Positions 23,720 to 35,599 of a stretch of 64,000 nucleotides of DNA are shown here, in pieces. The DNA lies in assembly GCA_944548615.1 (NCBI GenBank), contig OX155952.1:24213417-24277416 (forward strand), read 5' to 3'. The position numbers and the translations under genes were made by a program. Every line of letters starts with the position of its first letter. Positions within the stretch are counted from its first letter, which is position 1. Under the pieces are notes generated by a model. The model saw only the letters and a list, made by a program, of their open reading frames with translations. It had not been told where the DNA came from and made no database searches. This stretch comes from Micropterix aruncella. Its lineage: Eukaryota; Arthropoda; Insecta; Lepidoptera; Micropterigidae.

Positions 23720-24062
23720 CCTGATTGGCGGCTATATCTGCATGCTATATCATGATATATCTTAATGTGACACATGCTATATAACACATGCTACATATGT
23801 AGTACATGCTACATTCTAGGGGAGAGCAGGTAGGCTTCTTGCACGGGGAGCATTCGTACAGTGGATAAATCTACGCTATCCAATACATTGACGTGTTCGC
23901 GTTTGTGTGCGTGACACAAACGCACACAAACGCGAAAACGTTAATGTATTGGATAGCGTAGATTTATCCACTGTACGAATGCTCCCCGTGCAAGAAGCCT
24001 ACCTGCTCTCCTCTACATGCTACATGCTACATGCTATATGACACATGCTATATCTTCATATG
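23720..24062. repeat. ACATGCTAT/TACATGC short repeats around a hairpin
   Basis: On both sides of the hairpin at 23819-24012 there are several copies of ACATGCTA and TACATGC. The hairpin therefore sits inside a degenerate short tandem repeat, either because the repeat was its target or because the repeat flanks were duplicated. Confidence 0.6.
23819..24012. mobile_element. Near-perfect hairpin (foldback MITE), arms about 94 bp, 7-nt loop
   Basis: The left arm 23819-23912 and right arm 23920-24012 are inverse copies with only a few differences, separated by GACACAA. The centre contains GCGTTTGTGTGCGT and its complement. If transcribed it would make a long double-stranded RNA. There is no coding potential. 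Near identity of the arms implies recent origin or ongoing homogenisation. Confidence 0.9.
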
Positions 24063-24800
24063 ACAACGATATTCGACCAAAATGACCTGGCCATATCATT
24101 TCTGATATATGCTGCAGTATTTGAACATCTATGAGCTTAATAATATGTTTGCTACCGCGATATGTTTCGTCTAAAATTTACTCTTAATGTCATTATCTGT
24201 AAAATACAGTGATCCACTTTTTAAATTTAATGTTCCGGGGATTACAGACCCAAGATGAAATATCAGATAGGTAGTATTCGCAGACCCCTACTCAAACTGT
24301 AGTGCGTTCTGACAAACTGATTTATCAGTCCAAAGTGGCGACGTCGTTAGTAAGACTGATACATTTCGAGGGATTTTCGAACCCATCAAATCATTACAGG
24401 GCCGTCCGACTACGCAGAGTTATTACTACGTCGAAAAGCGCAATACATCACATACTTAATAAGCTTTCCGGTTATTTACCGCTTCTTCTTCTTATTACTT
24501 CAGTGCCTTTAATTATATTATTTCTATGAGTTCTTAAGTTAAAGAAGTGTGCAAGAGATTCAGTTAATTGTAAGATTTAGTCAAGCGTTTGGTTCAATAA
24601 TTTTATTTCATTCCTAATAAAATCGCGAGTGGCTATTACACTCCATTAGACACAGCAGTTTCGTTGAGCAAATACGAAAACTTATATTGGTTATACAAAA
24701 TATGATTGATGTACATGTAGAATTAATCATGCGAAAGTCAGCTCTTTCGTAATAAAATATTGCTTCGTAAAGATTTCAGCTTAATTAATTGAATCTGTAT
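24063..24800. other. AT-rich intergenic DNA, nothing recognised
   Basis: No repeat structure or domain was seen. A 75-codon + frame at 24302-24529 has no recognisable similarity. Confidence 0.35.
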
Positions 24801-25112
24801 AATGGACTCGATTGCGTTTCTTCGTGAACTAAAATCGAAAATTCGTTCGTGTGAACGATACACAGCAATACGCTAAAGAGGAATGTGAAATGAACGGTTG
24901 TCACCTTTTCGCATTAAAATTACCCACCTAAATCATCTAAATCTAATACCGCAGGAAATGTGTTCAAATTTATTTGAACGAATATAATTTCGATGGGTAG
25001 TTTTTATCGACGATCGTTCGTTTCATATCTCGCTCTATCGTATTGCTTAATCTCGTACGCTTGGACTAATTTCTGTTTTAGTTCACAAAGAAACGCAATC
25101 GGGCCCAATATC
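24801..25112. mobile_element. Foldback MITE family D, arms about 130 bp
   Basis: The left arm starts TGGACTCGATTGCGTTTCTT and the right arm ends with the inverse, AAGAAACGCAATCGGGCCCA. Both arms carry 'tcgtgtgaacg..', 'caatacg' and 'attaaaattaccca' or inverses, with moderate divergence. The arms enclose about 60 bp. A lone right-type arm of the same family is at 56846-56970. No target duplication can be fixed. Confidence 0.75.
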
Positions 25113-26087
25113 ACTGAGCGCACAGGTTTGCACAGATATTCACCAAACTTGCGGCGATTACGTGTTTTAAAAAACTACCCTCTTCATTGAAACATTCTTC
25201 AGGCTAAGTAATTCGGAACTTTATCTGGCGTGTTAACAATCTGATTATACTTACAAAATTATTCCATATTACACTTACTCGTGTCTACAGCCCTGTTTCC
25301 GCAAACATTTCAACAAATCTTGATTCGACTACTTTTTTATATTACTTAATAAATACATATCTCAGAAATAACATATACGATACTAAACCATATAAGCAAT
25401 ATAAATAGTTACCAAGATAATATATAATAATATAACTCAGAAACGACAATAATTATTTAGTAGAAACAATTTTTATGTCATAATATGAAGATAAGATTAA
25501 AACTGTTTTATTTTTCAAAGGCGTTCATTATGTTTATTCGCGTCTTTTCAAGACTATTGTTTAACTGCATAAAGTATAAAATCGCTTCAAAAGTTTATTT
25601 GCGAAATTTCAACATTTCAACTGTCATTACTTCTAATTCGATGTAGACGCTTCATAATACCCGAAATCGCTAAATACAATGATAATGTTATTATATTTAT
25701 AACGGATATAGTATTGAATTAGACAAATAAGTTTATTTTAGCAAATTAAATACAATATCTGTATAAAATGTATATAAGTTTATTTTTCCTTGCATTAGCT
25801 TTAGAAGATTGTGTTATGGGAGGCTCAATTGAGCCAAACATAAAATATTATTTTTATTCATAAGCTTTCATACTTTTGTTGTTAGACTAATATGAATAAT
25901 AAATTGTAAAGTTGTATCATTTGACAGTTTTATTGCATTATTAACCTTTACCTTATTAAATTACTGGAATAATCAGTATTTATCAAGTACTTATGATTAC
26001 CATGTAGCTATATTATGGGGTTTTGTGGAGAGATATAGGCTGTTCGTATGAAATCTAAGACTATCGTGGTCGTTTGATAGTATAAAT
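25113..26087. other. AT-rich DNA, no gene
   Basis: Nothing beyond low-complexity AT-rich sequence. A short block 'agtagaaacaatttttatg' at about 25458 also appears at the edge of the insertion in MITE copy 5 (about 53529). Confidence 0.35.
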
Positions 26088-26242
26088 AAAATAAAAACGA
26101 ATATACCGCGTGAAGTTTGAAACACCCGACGTTTCGGTGATGTTGCAACCGTCGTTGACTGGAGTTGTCTACCATAGACAACGGCGGTTGCAACAAAGCC
26201 GAAACGACGGGTGCTACAAACTTCACGCGTTAAATTCGTTTT
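26088..26242. mobile_element. Penelope-like inverted-repeat remnant, copy 2
   Basis: The left arm runs 'acgaatataccgcgtgaag' through 'cacccgacgtttcggtgatg' and 'ttgcaaccgtcgttg'. The right arm is the inverse ending 'ttcacgcgttaaattcgt'. The arms are separated by only about 15 bp, so the element is a near-continuous hairpin. It matches the arms of the RT-bearing copy at 27974. Confidence 0.7.
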
Positions 26243-26492
26243 TATCCTGTTTATAAGGCTGTTCGTAGTTGAAAATGAGGACTATAACACTTAACATTTT
26301 TCTTTGGGTATGGTATTTAAAAATGGGGACAGGCAGAGTAGAAAATAACAAACAAGAAATGTTTCACTTCGCTGTCTAAATTCACTCCGCTGTGAATTCG
26401 AACAAGAAATTTATTTTTTTGTTGTTATTAGTTTGTCCGTTCGAATCCACGTACATTCACTCTGGCTGGTTGTTTTTTGTTTTATACCTTTT

Positions 26493-26888
26493 ACACGACT
26501 GCCCAACAAAAAAGAAATGTAATGTGCTCAAAGTTGATTTATGTATTATATGTTTTCCGTTTCTTTATTCCACCATAACTCCTAAACATCTGAACCTATT
26601 TTGAAGTGTGTAGTATTATTAGAATCGTTATGTCATATCGAGTGTCATAAGGTACCTTAGTTGTCAAAATATTAAGTACTTAGTTGTCTAAATGTCGAAA
26701 TTTCAATAAATTAACATAAATTTATCGAGTTTAGTGTCAATTCAATGGTTTTTATTTAGTATCTTCCAAAGTTATACATGTATCTACATGGATAAATACA
26801 CTAAACACAAATATTTCATAAAAAACACCGTAATAAAAATAATTATAAATGCAATAGTTAGCATTCTATAACGGCAGTCGTTTTTTTA
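26493..26888 (+). mobile_element. MITE family B copy 4, complete
   Basis: Left end ACACGACTGCCCAACAAAAA; right end TAACGGCAGTCGT. The family order of internal blocks is kept, with moderate divergence. Non-coding. Confidence 0.85.
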
Positions 26889-27973
26889 TTCTCTGTATTA
26901 CATCTTTAGGCCTATGTAAACTATTGAGTTGTTTTCGTGACATTATTATGCAGAAAATAACGCTTTAGATTCCTATTGCGTGCGAGGAAAACACGACGTA
27001 TCGCTGGAAAGAGTAGGAGAACGGGTAGGTGGCCGGGCCATGGCATCTGGTAGCATCAGTACGAATAGCAGATAAGGCGAGGGTTGTAAAAGACACCTGC
27101 CGCCCGCCGCGCGCGCCGTCTCTACGCTACGCAGCCTGTATCAGTTTCAGGCAAGTTTCTCAGCGGGGCCGTGTATCGGATAATACAACAGCGGGAATAC
27201 ATAGGAGGGCACGAGTAGAGTACGTACGGATTGAGCCGCACCAAGCGAATACGACAACTCCACACTTGAAATCCGCACAATGGGATAGAAAAAGCAAATC
27301 TAGCAAAAGAAATCATGTGGAAAAAAGTGTATCCAAATAACGAAGCCTTTTGTTTTATCAAATTTGGATACACTGTATGGCATCCGGATTTATATAATTT
27401 AAGTAGTTATAATACATGGCTGAACTAAACGTGTGTAAATGGTTATATTCAGCCTACCTACGCTTCAAATAGGTTGTCTCTCCGTTAAAAGTTGTTCCTA
27501 TCGAAACTCCCAGTTTTAGACATGGGTGACGAGGGACTTTCAGTATTCAGTATTTAATTCATTCATTTAGAATATACAATAAAAGCATGAACAATCAATC
27601 ATAGTTAGTTATCGCATATTAGAATATTTCAGTTGCTAGTACCTAATATATTGATATACATAGATATAAAACTAATAAAGGAGAAATATTCATTTAACTG
27701 AAGTAGCGTTGACTAAAGTCGGCTTTACACGGCATTCAAATAAAAATAAAAAAATAAAAATATTAATCATCATCTTAGGCATTATACAAAAATAATCACA
27801 CAATAGAAAGTATCAAAACAAAATTGAAAAAAAACAACATACTTACATAGATGTTCAGGTATGTTGCAATAAACATTGTAATCTACGTACATATCAAATA
27901 TTAAATTCATAATATTATCATATTATGTAGTTGTTTAAAATCGAAGACTATCGCGGTTGTTTGACATTATAAA
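26889..27973. other. GC-rich patch (27000-27300), short hairpin at 27326-27377, then AT-rich DNA
   Basis: The GC-rich patch has open frames on both strands without recognisable domains. At 27326-27377 AGTGTATCCAAAT and ATTTGGATACACT form a 13-bp stem with an AT-rich loop. This could be a pair of short transposon ends or a transcript 3'-end structure. From 27400 to 27973 nothing is recognised. Confidence 0.35.
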
Positions 27974-28528
27974 TAGGATAGAAAACGAATTTACCGCGTG
28001 AAATTTGTAGGACCCGACGTTTCGGTGACGTTGCAGCCGCGTGCTCGATTCACGAGCGACGTTTGCACTGAACGTAGATGGTAGGGATGATGGTGTGAGC
28101 TTGCATGCAAATATCTGTACGTATGTGTGGGCTTCCGATATATCGTATGTCCGAGAGTATTGTCACTTCTCCTCGTCACTTTGACATCCAAAAATGGTAA
28201 GGAGCCGTCCTTCTCTAATTCATAGGTGAAACTGAACTGCTAGAAACTCTCTTCTACGTGGAACCCTCTTTTAAAATGTTCCCGCCGCCGAACGCCGAAC
28301 GCAAAGATGTAAAACAGGATAGAGTGAGTGCAAGACGCATTTTCAAAATTCCCGCGCTCCCGCGCCCCACCACCGTTATAACCTACGCAGTGGCGGCAGC
28401 GGTATGCGGCCTACCCGCAAAACAACGGACTGACAGCTCTTCAGTCTACCCTAGACAACGGCGGCTGCAACGTCACCGAAACGTCGGGTTCTACAAATTT
28501 CACGCGGTAAATTCGTTTTCTATCCTAT
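27974..28528 (-). mobile_element. Penelope-like element copy with inverted terminal arms and RT fragment
   Basis: Inverted arms of about 62 bp (27974-28035 and 28460-28527) carry the blocks 'gaatttaccgcgtgaaattt', 'acccgacgtttcggtgacg' and 'ttgcagccgc'. Between them lies a minus-strand stretch of reverse transcriptase plus a GC-rich segment. Penelope elements are known for LTR-like repeats that may be inverted, so I interpret the arms as such. The four related palindromes in the window lack the RT piece. Confidence 0.75.
28043..28256 (-). pseudogene. Penelope-like reverse transcriptase fragment
   Basis: On the minus strand the frame reads [20 protein letters not shown], then [20 protein letters not shown], then [19 protein letters not shown]. 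These match the conserved late RT region of Penelope-like elements: the F-T-x-E-x-E-x-D/N-G-x-L-P-F-L-D motif, the Y-R-K-P-T-H-T-x-R-Y-L core and the H-H-P..L-x-R-A segment. The catalytic YxDD region and the GIY-YIG endonuclease expected around it are absent. The frame then runs directly into the inverted arm. It is a fragment of roughly 70 residues and cannot be functional. Confidence 0.85.
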
Positions 28529-29540
28529 GTAGTTGTTGTTGTTGACAAATGATATTTTTCGTTTTTTTAATAAAATTAAACAATACAACGGAAATGATGT
28601 ACCCGATAGTTACATATTAATGTTAATCCCATATTATAGAAAGCATGTGTCGATTGCAGCTTTTGTTTAATAAACCTTTCAAACGCCTTTGTTTCCATCT
28701 TTTTTGTAGAGAGCGGTAGCTGGTCAAAGAGTTTAAAGCTCAAATATCCAAAGGAGTTTTGTGTTTGCGTAAGGCTTACTCTATGCAGGTTAACATCATC
28801 ACGTCTGCTTGTATTGTGGGAGTGCATATTCCCATTTACCTCTTTGTCCAGCTACCACTCTTATTAGATTTAGTTTTTTCTTAGTTTAGTTTAGTAAGTA
28901 GTGTTGAGCTTAAGTACTTGTTTAACGATTGCGCGCGAAACCGCTAATGAAAACAAAAGAAATATTACGTGCTTCTATATAGGATTGAAATACAGCACGC
29001 ACTGACAGGAATGACAAACATGCACAAACTCGTTCATCTCATTCGACGCTTAATCGTACTGAGCAAGTAAGAGCAAGATTGATACAGGATTGCACAAATC
29101 GCGTTATTTAGCAAAAACTTATTGAAACCCTGATTGCTCGCGGGCTATCCTACGAAAGCTAAGTTTAATATTTTTAGTTTATATAGAATCAAAAAGGCCA
29201 TAAAAATAAACTAAATAATCGATGTTGTGTAGTGGGTACCTAGGTTTAATTTCAGTGAATTTTTAAATATTAAGTAGATGAAATTACAATTCATCCATAG
29301 CCCCCTTAAACCACTTCAACACCCCCCATTTTTTTCTGTGCCCCTTACCGCCCCCTTCTAGGCCACCAGCGCCCACAAGGGGGCGTTATTGCCCACTTTG
29401 AGATCCACTGAGATTTTAAGTACAGTGCCCAACTCTGCTTATCTTTGGTAATATGACGGGAACCAGTGCTTCAACGCGTCTAAGGGCTTTACACGCAAAT
29501 TCGTTTTTTTTTAATTTTCACAGTCTATAGCAAATTACTG
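28529..29540. other. Intergenic DNA without a recognised gene
   Basis: Mixed AT-rich sequence. The patch at 29290-29400 is C-rich, with repeated CCCCCT-type runs and 'gccccc', and has no coding match. Confidence 0.35.
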
Positions 29541-29837
29541 ATATGATACGACCAAATCTGGTTCTGAAACAATTATCCGTTGAGTATGATACGACCAGAT
29601 CTGGTTCCGCGTTTTTTTCACTTCTTTGTCGTTCTCATATTTATTCATAATTATCTAATTGTTTTACAAAATGATATTTCAATATTCTATATTCGAAATT
29701 TCAATGCAATCATTGTGCAGTTGTTCTTTTTATGATTGGTGTAGTAATTTCGTAGTTATAGTACTTTAAGTCGATGTCGCCGAAAATCCTGCAAAAGAGA
29801 CAGATGCATCCATGAAAATACCCATTTACTCCAAGGG
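29541..29837. mobile_element. TTAA MITE family C copy 2, left end lost
   Basis: Nearly identical to 19040-19324 from 'atatgatacgaccaaatctg' onward, with the right end TTTACTCCAAGGG followed by TTAA at 29838-29841. The left terminus (CCCCTTGAG) is replaced by unrelated sequence. It has a 21-bp segment near 29695 that copy 1 lacks, and the absence in copy 1 is bounded by a short ATT repeat, so copy 1 probably suffered the deletion. Confidence 0.8.
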
Positions 29838-30552
29838 TTAAAACAAAATGAGTGTCTTTATGAGGGTTTATTTAAACTTCTAAAATAAGACAAAAAAAAT
29901 AGAAATATTTTTTTAATTGTTGGTATATTTTTTTAACCTAAAATACTGCAAAATAATTACAAATATGTCTCTTTCAAGGTTTTATAAGTCAAAACACGTT
30001 TTGTTTAATCAATAATCAACGTATATATTCAATAATATTCATTAGCAAACGTATATATTCGTTAGCAACAATATACGTTAGCAAATGATACAGAGCCCTC
30101 GATAAGCCCAGAACAAACTTTACGAATTTCAAAATTATTTCTATTGATTTTATAATATGTTAGAAGAACCACTACACTGTGCGGCGCGCCATAGTGCCAT
30201 TGCGGCAACGCCTACGGTGCTATTCAAATTAGGCAGCAAATTAATGGATGCGACATGAGCCGTGGTGGATTCCACCCTAATACACTATATTCTTTGAAAT
30301 AATCATAGAAAATCTCTCAGGTCGAGTCGAGAATTAGGAAGTGTGCTCTCGGATTACGTAAGACGAGAAAAATTACGGCCAGCAACAAACCAGTGTGATG
30401 ATGACTAATGATGATGACTAATGATTAAATACTATTGATTACTTAATAGTCAATCGTGACTAACTATTGTTTAGTTTTAATCATAATCATGACAAAAAAA
30501 TTGCGATTGATATTCTCGGCAGTGATCAACTTCAAGTTTTGCAAGTTTTTTG

Positions 30553-30722
30553 TTGGTCGGTCTGTTGGACGTTCAATCCGACGGTCGGCGGTCAGTCGGT
30601 CGGTCGGCCGGCCGGTCGGTCGGTCGGTCGGTCGGCCGGTCGGTCGGTCGGTCGGTCGGTCGGTCGGTCGTCGGCCGACTGACCGATCGGCCGACCAGCC
30701 GATTGACTGAGCGACCGACCGG
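30553..30722. repeat. (GGTC)n tetranucleotide repeat with an inverted CGAC continuation
   Basis: The core at about 30590-30669 is GGTC/CGGT repeats with a few CGGCCGG interruptions. From 30670 to 30722 the sequence switches to GACC/CGAC-type repeats, i.e. the complementary strand, so the whole can fold back. Open frames over it read Val-Gly-Arg-Ser strings and are artefacts. Confidence 0.9.
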
Positions 30723-33700
30723 TGAAACCGGTGAGAAACTAAGTACAGTCAATAAATAGATTATAATAGAAAGAATTGTCGGGTGGCATGTAAAAATTTA
30801 TGATTGGCGACTGACGATTGAATAATTAACGACTAATTGATTTAGTTACCTTTAGTCACTACTAAATTAGTCATGTCTAAATTAATCGTGATCGATTTAA
30901 AAAAATGTCGATTGACCCAACACTGAGACGAACTCACTCGGACTAGTCGGTAAGTCAGGTGATCGCAACGCAACCCACTCCCTGCACTCCCCTACCGCCA
31001 TATAAGGTCACGCGAGTTCGTTCCGCACACGTTTAACCCGTATTTTGGCGCTCTGTTAAAGTAGCCTCAAAAACTGTCAAAGTCCCATTTATATGTACAA
31101 AATAACCCCTTTTGCTGAGAATTCGTCGTCTCTCCGTCCGTCCGTCTGTCTGTATGTATTCGTCGATTATCACATTTGTCCTAATCATACAATTTTCTTG
31201 ACTGTAGACGGTGTGGAGTAAGAGTCATATGTATTTTGACAATTTTATTTTCACCACATATTACAGAAATTTACTTAATCGGAAGCTTTTATTATATCGA
31301 ATTTAGCTGACTGTTAAGTCATGTAATTAGTAAACGAAATCAAGTCAAATCTTTACAATAACTAAGCAGACAATATTAATATGAAATAAAAGACCTTTAG
31401 ACGTAGCTTAAGAACTTTATTAGAAGCTAGTTGTTGCCCGCGGCTTCGCTTCGCGTAAAGTTTCGGATAGATGTTTTTATTTGAATAGGGTGCCGTTGAT
31501 TTGCCTTTTTAGAGCTACCTTTAGATATATAGGGCAAGACGTTCCCCTCAGATGCCCGCTACCTATCTCGTAGATATGCGTCTTGTTCCTTACCACCCCG
31601 CCGCCTTCGACTGAACGCTACCTTGCTGGGCCAGCAGCCGCCGCCGCTGCCTGCTAGGTATTTCGAGGTGCTTGCACGCGTCACTAATTTCACGATATTT
31701 CCTTAACTATACCATCTAAAAACTGAACGTCTAATTTTATCTCTTTTTAACACCCTTAAAAATGGATTAAATTATTTTGGTTGAGATTCCCTTTTTCATT
31801 TCTATTGTCTTTAAAAAACCCTGCAACTTATTTATCTTGATTTTTTTTTAGCTATAAAAACTGTTATTGTAGCTTAAATACAAAAATTGAATATGTGCTG
31901 TTGCGAACCTATGAGGGAGATATTTTTGTTACATATTGTTTTACATATATCAAACCGTTCCGTCAGCGCACGCCGATCAAGCAACTCACCAGCTAATTTT
32001 TCTACGACTTTATTTACCCTACAAATATTTTGATTTCGTATTGAAAACCAATATTTACCGCAAAATATATCATTCAATTTCTAAAATAAAAATAAAAGCA
32101 TTCAATTTCTTATAATCTCTTATTTTTATATCAAAATTTATTTTAATTTTTATTAATTTATCTGCTGACATTTCTTAGCATATTTTACATAGAATTTACA
32201 TTAAATAGAATATCATTAAAATTACATTACATAGAATATCATTAAAACTGTCACCCTTGCTATCATCGAGATGAAGCGTTGGAAGGAATACGTCGTTATA
32301 ACTCATAAAAAATCCGAAAATCCGATAACCGCTGATATTTTGGGTACATTACCGGTATCGAGTTCGCCCATATAGATAGGAATGGTACCCCTATTTGACA
32401 AGCACCTCGCATTGAAGCGAGAAATAAAAGTTAAGAGTGTCGAACACGGTCTCGAATGCAACGGAAAAACTATGCTGATCCCTGACAGAATTCTCAATCG
32501 TAAAACAGAAATAAACCAGCAAGGATCGCCAGTCGGCACCTTTAACTTTTCCAAACGGTATCGTATCACTCGATACGCTTCGAGAATCTTTTATCAGTTT
32601 CGGTTTTCTAAGGTACCGGAGTTGTTTGTTTAAGCTACCGGAGATAGTAGTCTAGACATTTCTAGTATTTTTAACAATAACTTAAAATTCCAACAAATGC
32701 CATCTCGGCATCTCTCAGAACTTTTCAAATTCCTTTATTTCGATAACTTGCAGATATTCCCTATCTTTCGTATTTTTAAAAAAGATGGTTGTTTTTACTT
32801 TAATGTAAAGTACAATTGAATCTGCGATGATTTATAAAATGTATCATTTGATAAAATCAAATTTCCCACACAACAATAACCATGGTTTAGTCGTGTCCAA
32901 TATTAATTAAGGACAGTTTCTTGGGCCTAATGAAGGTCATTCTATAACTAAAAAATGACAAATGCATTCTATAACTAAAAAAAAGAGCGCAATGATGAAT
33001 AGTGGCTTCATGATTATTAACAATTAGTTAATTACTTTTCGATATATTGAAAACACTATTATATTCGCAGCAAAAACAGGCGAAACTCTAAATTCAGAGA
33101 GTAAAGGGGAATTTAAAATTCGGTCGAAGTATGTAAGTTTTTCAAAAATATTGAAATTAAAAATATGAAATATAAATATTTTGTTTCTAAGAAATGTTAA
33201 GAAGGCTTTAAATATGTAAGCCAAAAATCCGCAAGGTTTTAGACATTCTAGCGACTTATTGTAACAAAATAACCATTAAACAAGGGGATTCTCAAGAATC
33301 TCATAGTCTTTAATTAACTACAAATAATTATTTTTACAAAAATTACCCTGCTGTACCGAGTTCTCAATTTTTCTTTCATTCTACTGATACCATTACATAA
33401 ATTACAAGTCTGATTTTAAAAATTGCTAATATAATAGTATTTTGGGCTGTGACTGACCATGAAGCCACTCTTTATTAGTTTGCTTAATATTTTTCAGAAT
33501 AATAAAATGCGTACTTTCTGTGTACTGAAAAGACTAGGATTTTCTAAAGTTATTTACGGAAAAAAACTCTCACTCAACAAAACGATTTTTTATTAATGGT
33601 AAATCAATAAATTCCTTGATTTAACATAGGTTTTGTTTATAACATAACGAATATCTGTCTAAATATTTCTAATATATTTATCACAAAAATAGAAAATATA

Positions 33701-34195
33701 AACCTCAATATTTTATTTTTTGATTAAAAAAATATCTCTCAGTCGTTACATCGACAGTGACGTTGTTTTGAAACTATGTAGGTAGTTAAAGTTTAATAAT
33801 AATACGGATTCGGATGAATCCGTTAAAATTAAAATATACCTAATTTCTATAATTCTTAAAACCACTAATATTTTATTCCCTTTCTTATTTTTTCTTTCAT
33901 CTCAATGAGAAATCCGCTAATTCATAATAAAGCCTAAAGGCAACTTACATACGATTTTATTGCGAGAAGCCGTTTTTTATCTTTATAATTTAATTATTTA
34001 AAAAAATGGAAAATTTAAGTTTGTCAATTTACCAAAATTTAACTTCTCAGAATGCTAAAATATTTTAAACAATATTCGGTGTGCACGAACATTATAAAAT
34101 CGTTCTTGCCCCCACTTTCCGGAGAAGCGACCTGTCCCTTCCCTTGTTGAGAGCCCTTGAAAGGTATATCGGCCTGTCGCACAGCCTGTATAAGT
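30723..34195. other. Long AT-rich stretch without a supported gene
   Basis: At 31435-31480 the phrase 'ttgcccgcggcttcgcttcg' resembles a terminus common in lepidopteran RTE-type LINE or SINE copies, but no body can be traced. The segment 32260-32640 is GC-richer and has open frames of 83-88 codons on both strands (32303-32633) without recognisable domains. A repeat block 'catgaagccactct', then 'attagttt', at 33457-33480 recurs at 54145-54170. The rest is low-complexity. Confidence 0.3.
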
Positions 34196-34197
34196 AC

Positions 34198-34490
34198 CTA
34201 CTTAAAAACATAATATGACTCATGGAGTGTGGAGTTAGTCATTTTAAGCATTCTGGGGTTATAGGGATGTAGTGGAAGACCATATACACTACAACCTCTG
34301 CAGATCTTTTGTGTCCAGTATCTTTGAGGGAATGATTTTTGCATCTTATTTGGCTCCAGAACTTGTCTTTTTGGCTGCATTAGCGGTCCACACTCACTCA
34401 GAAAAGGGATCAATATCTCCGCTTCTTCAATGCAAATTCTGCATAGATCGGTCTCCGATAGTCCGAAGTAGACGCTTATTCAACTTTTAT
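34198..34490 (-). pseudogene. Decayed LINE C-terminus (CCHC region)
   Basis: On the minus strand one frame gives GLSETDLCRICIEEAEILIP and then SECGPLMQPKRQVL. This matches the C-terminal zinc-knuckle region of LINE polyproteins (C-R-x-C followed by acidic residues and a later C). Stops and frame changes follow immediately. Family by analogy with 12450-12540, where the same region is intact. Confidence 0.6.
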
Positions 34491-35595
34491 TGACCTGCGA
34501 GGGGTTCTGTGAGTAGCGTGGATGATTGCCCTTCTAATTTTGACGTGATTTTGACAGCTCCGAGCTGTCAGCTGGCTGTTTTTTCTCTCTAAAAATCCGC
34601 ATCTTATACGTTACCTAATCTGTAACACGAACATTCGCTAACGTGTGGAGGCGGCATAAGAACATGGCAGAATTTTAAGTTCAGCCAATTTTAAAGAAAA
34701 TGTCCAACTTTAATTTTAACAATTCAAAGCTTCCACATTTGTGATAATCTTGGCTGAAAACAAGCTTGATTAGAAGGAGGTAAAGCAATCTGAAACAGGG
34801 GTTACTACGTGATCGACGAAAAATCGTTTGATTATCGAGTCTCGATTGAATCAAATCAGCGACGACCGGGTTTTTTCGGGTCTCCAATCATCTCTATTTG
34901 AACAATCCAATTATTGATCGTCGTCGTCTGCAACACTAACAGGCGAAATGAATTTTTCAACAGCATCTGTACAACACTGATACTGGCACCCAAGCTTTGT
35001 AGGAACTGTTTCATTAGCATTAGAGGGAGCATTGGATTTCAATTGTTACGTGACCGGTTTCAAAATGAGCGTTTCAATATCTCAGGTGTCTTGGTATCAG
35101 TGTGACCAGATTCAAGAAGGAAAAAATACCACCGGCTAAGTATTTTTTTTGATATATTTTACGATGCCGCCGCTGCCCGGCAACTAAAGGAATACGTTTT
35201 TAATTAATGTTATTTGTGAACGAAAAGAGCTGGCCCGACTTGGACTAGATTTCCTGCAACTTATCCTGTCGAAAATATTGGGAGGATAAAGACAAGAGTT
35301 AAGGAATGTCTGAGATGCCTTCACAGATACAGGCACAGTATGAAAGTGCGCACAATAGTAATAAAACCAGTTTTATTATTCCTTATCATAAACAACATTT
35401 TGTATTCCCTACCTACTCTTTTTTTGTAGCTGTCAGAAATGGTCGCTCAGCACACACCTGTTAAAGAACTATTTTATATTATACCATAATGATATACTCA
35501 TATATCATTACATGAGCTTGACTTGTAACATTTTAATGAAATCTTAGAAATCTATTTTCACCGACTTATATTTTAAATATCGCTTTGAAAGTCAA
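34491..35595. other. No supported gene
   Basis: GC-mixed sequence with several 60-70 codon frames and no recognised domains. A perfect inverted 8-bp pair (gacagctc/gagctgtc) lies at about 34555-34575. Confidence 0.3.
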
Positions 35596-35599
35596 AACA

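Noticed and set aside
28460..28527. Hammerhead ribozyme in the Penelope-like arm
   Set aside because: The arm contains CCGAAACGTC, reminiscent of the 3' hammerhead core, but no CTGATGA box at proper spacing is present on that strand.
30456..30759. Open frames rich in Val-Gly-Arg-Ser
   Set aside because: They are three-frame readings of the GGTC repeat.
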